Notes: a model not told the origin generated them from the letters alone. A DNA stretch of 64,000 nucleotides from CAYLPJ01 sp964385465 (GCA_964385465.1 CAYLPJ010000007.1:1-64000), one strand, 5' to 3'; counted from the stretch's first letter, positions 8,105 through 17,506 are shown. Program-made: numbers and translations.

Positions 8105-9412
8105 ATGAACCGACGCCGCTTTCTCCGCCTGGCCGGGCTGGCCCCCTTCGCCGTGGCCGCCGGGCGGCTGGCCGCCGCCGACAAGGCCGACCGGCCCAAC
8201 GTGCTGCTGATCATCTCCGACGACCAGGGCTGGACGGACTTCGGCTTCATGGGCCACGAGATCATCCGCACGCCGCGGCTGGACCGCCTGGCCACGCGGT
8301 CGCTGCTGATGACCCGCGGGTACGTGCCCACGTCGCTGTGCAGGCCGTCGCTGGCGACGATCTCCACGGGGCTCTACCCGCACCAGCACCGGATCGTCGG
8401 CAACGACCCGTCGCGGGACAAGCGGACGCAGCAGGGCCGGAGGCCGATGATCGACCGATTCGGCGAGCTGCCCAACCTCGCCAGGCTCCTCGGCAAGGCC
8501 GGCTACATGAGCCTCCAGACCGGCAAATGGTGGGAGGGCAGCGCCGTCGAGGCCGGGTTCACCGAGGGCATGACGCACGGGGTCGTCAAGAAGGGCGGGC
8601 GGCACGGTGACGTGGGGCTGCGGATCGGGCGGGAGGGCATCGAGCCGATCACGCAGTTCCTCGACGCCGCCAAGGCCGCCGACAAGCCGTTCTTCATCTG
8701 GTACGCCCCGTTCCTGCCGCACACGCCGCACAATCCGCCCAAGCGGCTGCTGGAGAAGTACACCGCCCCCGGCCGGGCCAGGCCGCTGGCGAAGTACTAC
8801 GCCATGTGCGAATGGTTCGACGAGACGTGCGGGCAGGTGCTGGACGCCCTGGCCGACCGGGCCCTGGCCGAGAACACGCTGGTGGCCTTCGTGGTGGACA
8901 ACGGCTGGGTGCAGAGCGAGACGGGCAAGCGGGAGTTCTTCACGCTCCGCCACAAGCGGACCCCTTACGAGGGCGGCGTGCGGACGCCGATCATGATCCA
9001 CTGGCCGGGCAAGGTGACGCCCCGGCGGGACGAGAAGCATCTGGCCGGCAGCATCGACCTGGCGCCGACGATCCTTGCCGCCTGCGGCCTGGACGCCCCG
9101 TCGAAGCTGCCCGGCGTGAACCTGCTGGACGCCGACGCCGCGGCCGAGCGGGATACGGTCTTCGGCGAGGTCTTCGAGCACGACGTGGCCGACCTGTCGG
9201 CCCCGGCAAAGAGCCTGACCGCCCGCTGGTGCGTCTCGGACCGCTGGAAGCTCATCCTCCACGCCCCGCGGACGAACCACAAGCCGCCGGCCGAGCTTTA
9301 CGACATCCTCGCCGACCCCCACGAGAAAGCCAACCTCGCCAAGGACCACCCCGACGTCGTCGCCCGCCTGAGCTCGCTCCTGAACCAATGGTGGGAACCG
9401 AAAGCCCCGTAA
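8105..9412 (+). CDS. Secreted sulfatase (S1 type, formylglycine-dependent)
   Basis: 435 residues. The start follows AGGAG and gives a Tat-like signal, MNRRRFLRLAG. The alkaline-phosphatase fold begins at PNVLLIISDDQGW with metal ligands D39 and D40. The residue to be converted to formylglycine is C79 in C-R-P-S-L-A-T-I-S-T-G. The usual Arg of CxPSR is Leu here, a variation that may matter for maturation or may just mark a subfamily. C-terminal sulfatase elements are present (VVDNGW, TPYEGGVRTPIMIHWPG). It probably removes sulfate esters from polysaccharide outside the cytoplasm. The gene is divergent from the DUF4380-like lipoprotein gene, 109 bp apart. Confidence 0.87.
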   Translation: MNRRRFLRLAGLAPFAVAAGRLAAADKADRPNVLLIISDDQGWTDFGFMGHEIIRTPRLDRLATRSLLMTRGYVPTSLCRPSLATISTGLYPHQHRIVGNDPSRDKRTQQGRRPMIDRFGELPNLARLLGKAGYMSLQTGKWWEGSAVEAGFTEGMTHGVVKKGGRHGDVGLRIGREGIEPITQFLDAAKAADKPFFIWYAPFLPHTPHNPPKRLLEKYTAPGRARPLAKYYAMCEWFDETCGQVLDALADRALAENTLVAFVVDNGWVQSETGKREFFTLRHKRTPYEGGVRTPIMIHWPGKVTPRRDEKHLAGSIDLAPTILAACGLDAPSKLPGVNLLDADAAAERDTVFGEVFEHDVADLSAPAKSLTARWCVSDRWKLILHAPRTNHKPPAELYDILADPHEKANLAKDHPDVVARLSSLLNQWWEPKAP

Positions 9413-9450
9413 CAGCCCCGCGGGCGCTTCCCAAGCCCCGGGCAACCACG

Positions 9451-9491
9451 AAGGCCTGACAACACACAGCGCCGTTCTGTCGCCAGGCCTT
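9451..9491. terminator. Candidate bidirectional terminator between convergent genes
   Basis: The arms AAGGCCTG (9451-9458) and CAGGCCTT (9484-9491) pair perfectly over 8 bp, with a loop of 25 nt that contains a smaller ACAG/CTGT pairing. It lies between the sulfatase stop and the convergent beta-helix gene. No T-run follows, so this is only a candidate. Confidence 0.35.
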
Positions 9492-9525
9492 CCGGCCTCC
9501 CGGTCCTCCGGTATTCCCGCTCGAG

Positions 9526-12195
9526 CTACCTGGCGAGCTTCAGCACGCCGGCGCGCTCGACGGCGTACGTGTTCCCCCGCGTGCTGTGCCACTGGAGCCA
9601 CAGATCGTCGGCCGTCTTGCGGACGGAGAAATTGGCCTCCAGGCGCTCGTGGCGCTTCGGGTCGATCCCCGCGGCCGGCAGCGGGATCCGCCACTCGCAG
9701 GTCCATCGCGTCGGGGAGACCACGCCGGCGGCGTAGGTCGTCGCCTTGGCGACGGCGGCCGCGAGGGCCTTGGGCGCCCCGGCCTCGCTTCCGCTGGTGA
9801 AGGTGGAGGCGTCGTCGGCGTAGCCGCGCAGGACGAGTATCGGCGCCTTGGCCCCGGCGGCGGGGTTTCGCAGGGCGATCTCGCAGGCGTCGTTGTGGCC
9901 CCAGCGGGGCTTGCGCTTCAGCGGGGGTTTGGCGAGCACGGTGTTGTCGAACGCGACGTAGATGCACGTGTCGTCGCGGCCGATCCAGACGCGGCTGGTC
10001 CGCGGCGTCTTCGAGCCGTCGAACCCTTCGGCCAGCGTCAGCGGCTTGCCGGTATGCTCGCCTTCTCCAAGCCGGCCGTCGATCGTCGGGGGCTCGGCGA
10101 TACGGGGCACCGCGGCAACGGGCTTGGGCGTGGCGGGCACGGGCCGGCGGACCTTGGGGGCGGGCGTCTTGCGCGGCTGGTGATGCACGGGCCAGCTCGC
10201 CCGCGTCCGGTCGCGGAGAAGGCCGATCTTCTCGAACGGGATGGGCTCGAAGCCGATCGCCTGCACCGCGGCGGCGTCGGCGACGCGGAAATCGCCCCCG
10301 GGCGGGTCCACCAGCGACGCGTCGGCGTCGGTGAGGTTGTTCTCGATCGTCTGGAGGTGCCGCGTCCCGCGGTGGATGTGCTCCCACTGCCCGCCGATGC
10401 AGACGTTGCGGACGAACCGGTTCCGCTTGGGCACCCCCGGGTCGTCGTCCAGGATGCCCGCCAGCTTCGGGTAACGCTTCCGCCAGAGCTCGCTGGTGAC
10501 CGGCATGGCCTTGAAGCGCGTCCGCAGCGTGCCCTTCGGGTCGTCGGTGGCCTTCTTCTGCCAGCCCATCCCGCGGTTGTCCAGGTGCACGGCCGGGACG
10601 CACGCGACGAACAGGTTGTTGGCCACCACGTTGTCGCAGCCGCCGCCGAGGAAGACCGCCCGGGTGACCTTGTGGAACACGTTGCCGACGATCCGGATGC
10701 CGCTGGCCTGGTCGTCGAGGTACACGCCCATCGCGCCGTGGTGCCCGGGCCCGGAAATGTGGTGAAAGAAATTGTGGCGGATCACCGTCCCCCGCGCCGT
10801 CCAGTCACGGCCCATGTAGAACGCCCCTACGTCGCCGGTGTTCCAGCATACGCTGTGCACCTCGTTGAACTCGATCACGTGGTCGTTGCCCCCGAGCTGG
10901 ATCGCGTTGTGGTGCCCGTCGTGCAGCAGATTATGACGCACCACGTTCCCGCACCCGCCGACGCTCACCGCCGCGCGGTACGTGTGACACCACCGGCTGT
11001 AACGGTGCACGTGGTTGTTCTCCGCCGTGACGTTGCCCGGCGTGAGCGTCTTGCGATCCCCGCCGCGGAGGACGATCCCCCCGCCGCCGGTGTCGTGGAT
11101 GTCGCAGCCGACGGCCGCGTGATCCCGGCCGACCAGCACCACGCCCTTCTTGCCGGTGTTGCGGATCGTGCAGCCGACGACGCGGACGCCGCGCCCGCCC
11201 TCGACCTTGACGGCCGTGCCGCGGCAAGCCTCGAACGTCAGCCCGCGGAACGTCACGTGGGAGGCGTCCTCGGCCTCGACGAGGCTCGGCGCGATGCTGA
11301 CGACGCAGTCCCCCTCGCGAAGCTCGCCGGGCGGGCGGAAGTAGAGCACGCCGGCCTCGCGGTCGACGTAGAACTCGCCGGGAGAGTCCAGCTCGCACAG
11401 CAGGTTCAGCGCATGCCACCGGTTCCCCTTCCGCAGCCCGTAGCGGTGGGCGGGGGCGCGGACGGTGAGGGTCTTCCCCGCCGGGTCGATCGCCTCGACC
11501 TTCATGTACGTGTCCGCCCAGTCGTGGTACCAGTAGCCGTACACCCACGCGTCGGGCTCGTCCCGCCAGCGCTTCGGTCGGTCGCCCTCGTAGGCGAATA
11601 CGCGGGCGCGTTTGCCCTTCGGCAGGGAGGCAATGCGGGCGAAGCCCTCGTTCGGCCAGCGGGAAAGCGTCATCGGGCGGTCGCGGTAGAACAGCTCCAT
11701 GTGGGCCAGGCGGCCGGGCTCGGCGAAGCCCCGCCGGCTCATCCTGCCGTACTCGGCGATCCCCGGGGCCTTCAAGTCCGCGCGGAGAACCTTGCCCTTC
11801 GAGCCGGGGGGAAGGCGTTTCAGCTCGGCCGGGTCGGTCACCGGCTCGAAGCCGGTCACCACGCGTCCGCCGGAGATGCGGACCTCCGCGCCGTCGGCGG
11901 CGCGGTAGACGATCGGCGCCTCGGCCGTGCCGCCGTCGCCCTTGCCGAGCGTCAGCGCCTTCGTCCGCTCGTACCTCCCGGCGGCGAGCACGACGACCGC
12001 CCCACCGGCGAGCTTGCCGTCCCCCCGGAGCTTGCGCAGGGCGTCGCGGGCACCCTCGATGCCGGCCAGCGGCGCCTCCGCCGTGCCGGCGGCCGCGTCA
12101 TCCCCGCCGGGGGCGACGTGCAGGACCGTCGGCGCGGCGGCCGCGGGAAGGACCAGGGCGAGCGTCACGGCGACGAGGGCGAAGGCGTTGTTCAT
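9526..12195 (-). CDS. Secreted right-handed beta-helix protein with C-terminal CBM9-like domain
   Basis: 889 residues with a signal peptide (about 1-20). The opening LHVAPGGDDAAAGTAEAPLA is typical of DUF1565 or pectate-lyase-like beta-helix proteins. Residues about 300-540 contain stacked parallel beta-helix repeats rich in V-x-x-N and I-x-x-N turns (IRNTGKKGVVLVG, GGGIVLRGG, NNHVHRYS, VIRHNFFHH). Residues about 700-889 resemble a CBM9/DOMON-like sandwich, starting PPTIDGRLGEGE and including VWIGRDDTCIYVAFDN. It likely binds and cleaves polysaccharide outside the cell; the bond is not evident. The start is preceded by GGAG. Confidence 0.8.
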   Translation of the reverse strand: MNNAFALVAVTLALVLPAAAAPTVLHVAPGGDDAAAGTAEAPLAGIEGARDALRKLRGDGKLAGGAVVVLAAGRYERTKALTLGKGDGGTAEAPIVYRAADGAEVRISGGRVVTGFEPVTDPAELKRLPPGSKGKVLRADLKAPGIAEYGRMSRRGFAEPGRLAHMELFYRDRPMTLSRWPNEGFARIASLPKGKRARVFAYEGDRPKRWRDEPDAWVYGYWYHDWADTYMKVEAIDPAGKTLTVRAPAHRYGLRKGNRWHALNLLCELDSPGEFYVDREAGVLYFRPPGELREGDCVVSIAPSLVEAEDASHVTFRGLTFEACRGTAVKVEGGRGVRVVGCTIRNTGKKGVVLVGRDHAAVGCDIHDTGGGGIVLRGGDRKTLTPGNVTAENNHVHRYSRWCHTYRAAVSVGGCGNVVRHNLLHDGHHNAIQLGGNDHVIEFNEVHSVCWNTGDVGAFYMGRDWTARGTVIRHNFFHHISGPGHHGAMGVYLDDQASGIRIVGNVFHKVTRAVFLGGGCDNVVANNLFVACVPAVHLDNRGMGWQKKATDDPKGTLRTRFKAMPVTSELWRKRYPKLAGILDDDPGVPKRNRFVRNVCIGGQWEHIHRGTRHLQTIENNLTDADASLVDPPGGDFRVADAAAVQAIGFEPIPFEKIGLLRDRTRASWPVHHQPRKTPAPKVRRPVPATPKPVAAVPRIAEPPTIDGRLGEGEHTGKPLTLAEGFDGSKTPRTSRVWIGRDDTCIYVAFDNTVLAKPPLKRKPRWGHNDACEIALRNPAAGAKAPILVLRGYADDASTFTSGSEAGAPKALAAAVAKATTYAAGVVSPTRWTCEWRIPLPAAGIDPKRHERLEANFSVRKTADDLWLQWHSTRGNTYAVERAGVLKLAR

Positions 12196-12382
12196 CGCGG
12201 GGTCTCCAGAGGTCGCGGGGAGCGGAACGGTTCACTTCCTATGGAACGCAAGCCGACGACGAAAGGCCCGCGCCGGCGCGATGCGAACGCCCTCGGACAG
12301 CCCGGCCACAGGCAGGTCCGAGGGCGTCTGCGCCGCCCCGCGCCGACCGCGAGATGGCGAGACGCGACCGGGGAACGTGGGT

Positions 12383-12388
12383 TATACT
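12383..12388 (+). promoter_or_regulatory. -10 element TATACT close to the FGE-like start codon
   Basis: TATACT ends 7 bp before the ATG at 12396, which would place transcription start at or next to the start codon, giving a leaderless message. No good -35 is visible 16-18 bp upstream, so the call is tentative. Confidence 0.3.
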
Positions 12389-12395
12389 GGGTGGC

Positions 12396-14201
12396 ATGAA
12401 CGGCACGGCAACAGGACGGCGATGGGCGGCAGCGGCCTTGCTGGGGGCGGTGGCAGCGGGGCTGTGCCCGGGCGCGGCGCTCGCCGGCCCGGAGACGGAC
12501 TACAAGGCGCTGTTCGGCGACGCCGAGGCCCGCGTGCTGGCCACAAGGACAACGGAAGACGACGGGGCGTTCGCCGTCAAGCTGCTCGACGCCGCGAAGA
12601 CCGTTTCCGATCAGAAGGATCTCCAGCGGTTCCTCTACGCCAAGACCGCCGAGTTCGGCATCAAGGACGCCGCCGGGCTCGCCGCCGCCGAGACGGCCAC
12701 CCGGGCGCTGCTGAAGCTGGACCGCGCCAACCGGTCGCGATGGACCGATCACCTCGTCACGGTGCTCTCCAGGCGGTTCGCCGACGCGGAGCTGACCGCA
12801 AGGGCGGCCGCGGGAGACGCCCTGATCGACGCCCTCCTGGCCGCGGCGGACATGGAGACCGCCGCCGGCGAGATCGAGCAGGTCGAGTTGCTGTACCGCC
12901 GCGCGCTCCGCACGGCCGAGACGATCCGCAGCCCGCGGCACCCGGCCATCGAGCGGCGGCAGGAGCTGGACCTCGCCCGCGTCCGCGCCCGCAAGCGCCT
13001 GGGCGAACTGACCGAGAAGCTCGGCAAGGACAACCGCCCCGCCGACCGCGAGGCGCTGATCCTGCTGCACCTGCTGGACATGAACGACCCCGCCGCCGCG
13101 GCGAAGCTCGTCGACCCGAGCATCTCCGAGGCGTTCCGCACGTACGTGCCCCTCGCGGCCCGGCCGGTGAAGGAGCTCCCGGCCCCGCTGGCCCGCGAGT
13201 TGGGGTTCTGGTACGCCACCCTGGCGGGCGAGGCGTCGGCCGCCGGGCGGGTGAACGCCCTGCGGCGGGCCGAGGGGTGTTTCCAGCGGTTCCTGGACAA
13301 GCACGGCAAGGGGGACGCCGAGGCCTTGAGAGTCCGCCTGGCGCTGGAGAAGACGCGCAAGCAGTTGACCGACGCGGCCGGGGAGCCGGCCTCGGAGGGC
13401 AAGGAGCTGACGCTTCCGCTGGGCAAGGACGCGGAAATGGCGTTCATCCGCATCGAGCCGGGCACGTTCCAGATGGGCACGCCGGGCGACGAGAAGGGAC
13501 GGCAACCGGACGAGAACCTGCGCGAGGTGACCCTCAGCAGACCGTACTACATGGGCAAGACACCGGTGACCTTCGCGCAGTTCAAGGCCTTCGTGGACGC
13601 CACCGGCTACCGCACGCATGCCGAGCGCAAGGGCTGGGCGAACGCCTACAAGGGGCGTTGGCGGAAGTTCCGCTACGCCTCGTGGAAACGCCCGGGGTTC
13701 ATGCAGGGCAAGGACCACCCGGTGGTGTGCGTGAGCTTCGGCGATGCCGAGGAGTTCTGCCAATGGCTGTCGAAGGTCTCCCGGCGGACGGTCCGCCTGC
13801 CCACCGAGGCCGAGTGGGAATGCGCCTGCCGCGCCGGCACGCGGACCCGATTCCACTTCGGCAACGACGAGAGGCAGCTCGGCGACTACGCCTGGTACCG
13901 TGAGAACAGCCGGGGCCGGACGCACTCGGTGGCATCGAAGAAGCCCAACGCCCGGGGGCTGTACGACATGCACGGGCACGTCTGGGAATGGTGCAGCGAC
14001 TGGTGGTCGACCAGCTACGTGCCCCTCGGGCCTGTCACCGACCCCACCGGGCCGACGACGGGCACCCGGCGCGTGCTGCGCGGCGGATGCTGGTTCGACG
14101 TCCCTCAATGGTGCCGCAGCGGAGACCGCGCCAGGGAAGAGCCTCCGCACCGAAGCAGCAACATCGGCTTCCGCGTCGTCGTCGAGGCCCGCGAGGACTG
14201 A
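12396..14201 (+). CDS. Secreted protein with C-terminal FGE-sulfatase (SUMF1-like) domain
   Basis: 601 residues. A signal peptide covers about 1-28. An alpha-helical, Ala/Leu/Arg-rich region (30-340) shows no recognised motif. A formylglycine-generating-enzyme-like domain covers about 345-600, with IEPGTFQMGTPGDE, VTLSRPYYMGKTPVTFAQF, RLPTEAEWE, GLYDMHGHVWEWCSDWW and RGGCWFDVPQWCRSGDR. In true FGE two cysteines sit four residues apart in this last motif. Here only the second aligned position (C573) is Cys and the first is Asp, so copper-dependent oxidation of sulfatase cysteines is unlikely. Many members of this fold have other roles, so the function is open. The divergent beta-helix gene starts 200 bp away. 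Confidence 0.8.
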   Translation: MNGTATGRRWAAAALLGAVAAGLCPGAALAGPETDYKALFGDAEARVLATRTTEDDGAFAVKLLDAAKTVSDQKDLQRFLYAKTAEFGIKDAAGLAAAETATRALLKLDRANRSRWTDHLVTVLSRRFADAELTARAAAGDALIDALLAAADMETAAGEIEQVELLYRRALRTAETIRSPRHPAIERRQELDLARVRARKRLGELTEKLGKDNRPADREALILLHLLDMNDPAAAAKLVDPSISEAFRTYVPLAARPVKELPAPLARELGFWYATLAGEASAAGRVNALRRAEGCFQRFLDKHGKGDAEALRVRLALEKTRKQLTDAAGEPASEGKELTLPLGKDAEMAFIRIEPGTFQMGTPGDEKGRQPDENLREVTLSRPYYMGKTPVTFAQFKAFVDATGYRTHAERKGWANAYKGRWRKFRYASWKRPGFMQGKDHPVVCVSFGDAEEFCQWLSKVSRRTVRLPTEAEWECACRAGTRTRFHFGNDERQLGDYAWYRENSRGRTHSVASKKPNARGLYDMHGHVWEWCSDWWSTSYVPLGPVTDPTGPTTGTRRVLRGGCWFDVPQWCRSGDRAREEPPHRSSNIGFRVVVEARED

Positions 14202-14216
14202 CCCGCCCCCGCCGCG

Positions 14217-15707
14217 CTACCGCCCGCGCAGGTCGTAGCACAGCAGCCGCGGGCCCGTGCCGGCCGAGCGGTCCGGGGCGTTCTGGCAGACGTACAGCAG
14301 CCCACGGCTGATCACCGGGCAGGTCCACGTCTGGCGTGCGTGAAACAGCTTCGCGGCCGAGAGCACCTTCGCGCCGTCCGGCGTCAGTTCCAGCCAGGCC
14401 AGGTCGCCGTACTCGCCGAGGCAGAGGAAGGCGCCATCGGCCCGCAGCAGGCTGGCCCGCCCGACGCGGGCGGTTGCCCCGCCTCGGCCCGGCAGGGGCC
14501 AGCTCGGGCGACACGACCAGGCCCGGCGGCAGGAGGCGATCTCCAGGCAGCCCAGCGTCGCGTCGGCGAAGCCGTACAGGTGCCCGGCGAGGGGGATGGG
14601 CGTCATCCAGTGGCTGGCGAAGCGTTTGGTGCGGCCAAGCAGTTCGGCGGTCATGTCCGCGCGGATGCCGAGCATCGCCCCGCCGATGTCGTAGATGCTG
14701 GAGAGGAACACCCGCCGGCCGACGACGACCGGCGAGGAGGCGTTGACCGACGCCACCCGCTTGCTGCGGAACGGGAAGCGAAAGTGCGTTGCCCCCGTGG
14801 CCGCGTCCAGGCAGATCAGCCCGCCGGTCGGCGGGTCGCTCTCGCCGCCGGCGAAGACGAACACCACGCGACGTGCATGGACCGTCGCCGGGACGCATCC
14901 GGCGTAGCCCGCCCCCCACCGCCGCTCGGCCGCCCAGGCCAGCCGGCCGGTGTTGGCGTCGAGGGCGATGACCGACGGCCCCCCGCCGTCGAGCAGGTCG
15001 CCGCCGATGTTGAGGATGACTCGGCCGCCCTCGACCAGCGGCGAGCAGCCGGCCCCGAAGAAGCTGGGCCGCGTGCGGAACTCCCGCCGCAGGTCGCGCT
15101 GCCAGAGCACGTCGCCGCCGGCGAGGTCAAGGCAGTGGAGCCTGCCCTCGGCGCCATGGGTGTAGACCTTCCCCCCGGCGATCGTCGGCGTCGCCCGCGG
15201 GCCGCCGTTGTAGTTGAAGCGGTCCCGGTACCGCGTCGGGTACCGGTGCTGCCAGTGCAGCCGCCCCGTCTCCGGCGAGAGGCACTCGACGACCTCCGCG
15301 TCGCCCAGCCGGTGGAAGACCACCAGCCGCCCGTCGGCGACGGCCGGGGCGGCGTAGCCCTCCCCCATCGCCATCTGCCAGAGCAGCCGCGGGCCGGGCG
15401 GGGCGTTCGCGGCGGCGGCGGCGAACTCCTTCCGCAGCTTCGTCTCGGCGCTGACCGGGCGGTGACGCGGGCCGAGGAAGCAGGGCCAGTCCTCGGTGAC
15501 GGCGCCCTCGGCGAGCGGCCGGGGGCGGGCGAGCAGCTCCACGCGCGGGTGGCGCCGCGGCGAACGCTTCGGTCCCGCCTCGGACGGCTCGCGAACCGCC
15601 GGCGGCGCGGGGTCGGCAAGCTCCAGCGGCGGCGCCCCGCCGATGGCCGGGGCTGCCGCGACCGCCACCGCAGCCGCCCGCAGGATGTGTTTGCACTGTG
15701 ACAGCAC
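14217..15707 (-). CDS. Secreted PQQ-like beta-propeller protein
   Basis: About 496 residues from a GTG at 15707; a TTG at 15746 in the same frame would add 13 residues but spoil the signal peptide, which with the GTG start reads M-L-S-Q-C-K-H-I-L-R-A-A-A-V-A-V-A-A. The body has propeller blades of the A-x-D-x-x-T-G-x-x-x-W type, for example LSPETGRLHWQHRY, LDLAGGDVLWQRDL, LDANTGRLAWAAE and LDAATGATHF. Such proteins usually serve as scaffolds; no cofactor site can be claimed. There is no clear ribosome binding site. It converges on the FGE-like gene with 15 bp between the stops. Confidence 0.78.
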   Translation of the reverse strand: MLSQCKHILRAAAVAVAAAPAIGGAPPLELADPAPPAVREPSEAGPKRSPRRHPRVELLARPRPLAEGAVTEDWPCFLGPRHRPVSAETKLRKEFAAAAANAPPGPRLLWQMAMGEGYAAPAVADGRLVVFHRLGDAEVVECLSPETGRLHWQHRYPTRYRDRFNYNGGPRATPTIAGGKVYTHGAEGRLHCLDLAGGDVLWQRDLRREFRTRPSFFGAGCSPLVEGGRVILNIGGDLLDGGGPSVIALDANTGRLAWAAERRWGAGYAGCVPATVHARRVVFVFAGGESDPPTGGLICLDAATGATHFRFPFRSKRVASVNASSPVVVGRRVFLSSIYDIGGAMLGIRADMTAELLGRTKRFASHWMTPIPLAGHLYGFADATLGCLEIASCRRAWSCRPSWPLPGRGGATARVGRASLLRADGAFLCLGEYGDLAWLELTPDGAKVLSAAKLFHARQTWTCPVISRGLLYVCQNAPDRSAGTGPRLLCYDLRGR

Positions 15708-15851
15708 GACACGGGCGATTGTACGCCGGACGGGCGGGCCGTCCAAACGCGACGGCGGGGCCTTGCACTTCCGGGCGCGTGCGCTTTAGGTTCTCCGGTC
15801 GGATTCCTGCCGAACGGTACGGCTACGGTTTCAGCAGAGAGGAGAGTCACC

Positions 15852-16466
15852 ATGATACGACGACACACAACGGTTCTGTTCCTGGCCTGCGGCCTCATCG
15901 CGACCGTCGCGGTCGGCTGCGTCAGCCAGGAGGAGTTCGAGGCGAAGTCCCAGCAGTTGGCCCAGTGCCAGGCCCAACTGGAGAAAGCCCGGGGCGAGCT
16001 GAAGCAGACCGCCGGCGAGCTGGATGCCACGGAGAAGCAGCTCGCCGAGGCCGAGGCCAAGCTGACCGCGGCGAAGGAGACCCAGGCCGGGCGGGCCGAC
16101 GAGCTCGCCAAGCTCAAGGCCGACCTGAAGAAGGCCAAGGCCGACGCCGCCAAGGCCGAGACCGGCAAGGCCGGGGCCGAGGCGAAGATCGCCACGCTGG
16201 AGGCCCAGGTAGCCAAGCTCAAGACCGACGCCGCCAAGGCCGACCAGGCCGCAAAGCAGTTGGCCAGGTTCGAGCAGGACCTGACCAAGGCCAAGGCAGA
16301 CCTCAAGGCCGCCAACGACGCCCGGGAGGCCGCCGAGACGAGCCTCTCGGCCGCCGAGAACGAGTCGGCCTCGCTGAAGGCGAAGATCCAGGATCTCCAG
16401 GCGGAGATCGCGGGGCTGAAGGAGAAGCTCGCCGAGGGCGAGGGCTCAGGCGAAGAGGCGCCGTAA
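15852..16466 (+). CDS. Coiled-coil lipoprotein
   Basis: 204 residues. AGGAGAG precedes the ATG. The signal peptide ends in the lipobox V-A-V-G-C with lipidated C23. Almost all of the remainder is one long heptad-type coiled coil rich in Ala, Lys, Glu, Leu and Gln (about 28-195). It probably spans part of the envelope as a structural or spacer lipoprotein. No enzymatic motif is present. A 14-bp hairpin downstream (16492-16527) likely ends the transcript. Confidence 0.75.
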   Translation: MIRRHTTVLFLACGLIATVAVGCVSQEEFEAKSQQLAQCQAQLEKARGELKQTAGELDATEKQLAEAEAKLTAAKETQAGRADELAKLKADLKKAKADAAKAETGKAGAEAKIATLEAQVAKLKTDAAKADQAAKQLARFEQDLTKAKADLKAANDAREAAETSLSAAENESASLKAKIQDLQAEIAGLKEKLAEGEGSGEEAP

Positions 16467-16491
16467 CGGCGCACGCCCCGCGGGCAGCGCG

Positions 16492-16527
16492 CGGCGGGCG
16501 GCCTGTCCGGCGGCAGGCCGCCCGCCG
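16492..16527 (+). terminator. Strong GC hairpin after the coiled-coil lipoprotein gene
   Basis: A perfect 14-bp stem (16492-16505 with 16514-16527) and an 8-nt loop, without a T-run. It lies 26 bp downstream of the lipoprotein stop and about 100 bp before the parvulin gene. It may be a T-less terminator or an mRNA-end stabiliser. Confidence 0.45.
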
Positions 16528-16624
16528 TGCTGCGCGGAAACCTCCGACGGGGGCTTTCGGTCGCCGCCGGGAACGCGTAGGCTTTGGGGCTGGTGTTTCG
16601 ACGTCCAGAAGACCTGGAGAACGC

Positions 16625-17485
16625 ATGGCCACGGTAGTCAACGGCGAGAGAATCGATTCGGCGGAGATCGAGGCGGAGTTCGAGCGCCTCCGGCCGCACT
16701 ACGAGATGCACGTCCGCGAGGAAGAGGACGGCGAGCCGGACCTCGACCGTCTCCGCGAGTGGGCGAAGGAGAACGTCGTCGAGCGGGCGGTGGTCCGCCA
16801 GGCGGCGCGGGAGATGGACGCGGACATCCCGGCCGAGGAGGTCGAGAAGGCCTTCGAGGAGGTCAAGGACCGCATCGGCGACGCCGACCCGGAAGAGGTC
16901 AAGGCCGACCTGGAGCTGCGGTTGCGGATCGACCGGCTGCTCCAGGAGAACGTCGCCGACGTCCCCGAGCCGACCGAGGACGAGCTCCGCGAGCAGTACG
17001 ACCGGCACAGGGACGAGTTCATCACGCCGGAGATGGTTCGCGCCAGCCACATCGTCAAGCACGTCGACCACCCGGGCCAGAAGAAGCAGGCGTACGAGGA
17101 CATCGTGGCGCTGAAGATGCGGCTGGTCGGCGGGGAGGAGTTCGACGAGCTGGCCGGGGAGGACTCCGACTGCCCCGAGCGGGCGGGCGACCTGGGCTTC
17201 TTCCCGCGCGGGCAGATGGTCCAGGAGTTCGAGGACGTGGTCTTCGGCATGAACGTCGGGGAGGTCAGCGACGTCTTCGAGACGCAGTTCGGCTACCACA
17301 TCGCCAAGGTCTACGAGCGCCGGGCCGCCCGGACGGCCCCGTTCGCACAGGTCAAGGACGACCTCGCCCGCCAACTCGCCGAGCAGCGCCGCCAGGAGGC
17401 CGTCGAGGCCTTCGTCGACTCGCTGAAGGAGAAGGCGACGATCGAGGAGGTCCAGGACGAAGGCGAGGCGGCCGAGTCGGCGTAG
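16625..17485 (+). CDS. Parvulin-type peptidyl-prolyl cis-trans isomerase
   Basis: 286 residues with no signal peptide, so apparently cytoplasmic. An acidic helical N-terminal chaperone-like part (1-135) is followed by a PpiC/rotamase domain (about 137-240) with RASHIVKHV, LAGEDSDCPERAGDLGFFPRGQM, FGMNVGEVSDVFETQFGYHIAKV, and a helical tail. It speeds proline isomerisation during folding. The start ATG follows CTGGAG. Most parvulins with a SurA-like layout are exported; the lack of a signal is the notable point. Confidence 0.9.
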   Translation: MATVVNGERIDSAEIEAEFERLRPHYEMHVREEEDGEPDLDRLREWAKENVVERAVVRQAAREMDADIPAEEVEKAFEEVKDRIGDADPEEVKADLELRLRIDRLLQENVADVPEPTEDELREQYDRHRDEFITPEMVRASHIVKHVDHPGQKKQAYEDIVALKMRLVGGEEFDELAGEDSDCPERAGDLGFFPRGQMVQEFEDVVFGMNVGEVSDVFETQFGYHIAKVYERRAARTAPFAQVKDDLARQLAEQRRQEAVEAFVDSLKEKATIEEVQDEGEAAESA

Positions 17486-17506
17486 CGCCGCCAGCGCCGG
17501 CGGCGC
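17485..17506. terminator. Convergent terminator hairpin between parvulin and MazG-like genes
   Basis: A perfect 8-bp stem (17485-17492 with 17499-17506) with a 6-nt loop. The first base is the last base of the parvulin stop codon. It sits between two convergent genes and could serve both. No T-run is present. Confidence 0.4.

Noticed and set aside
12396..14201. Functional formylglycine-generating enzyme for the local sulfatases
   Set aside because: The first catalytic Cys position is Asp; the family includes many proteins without this activity.
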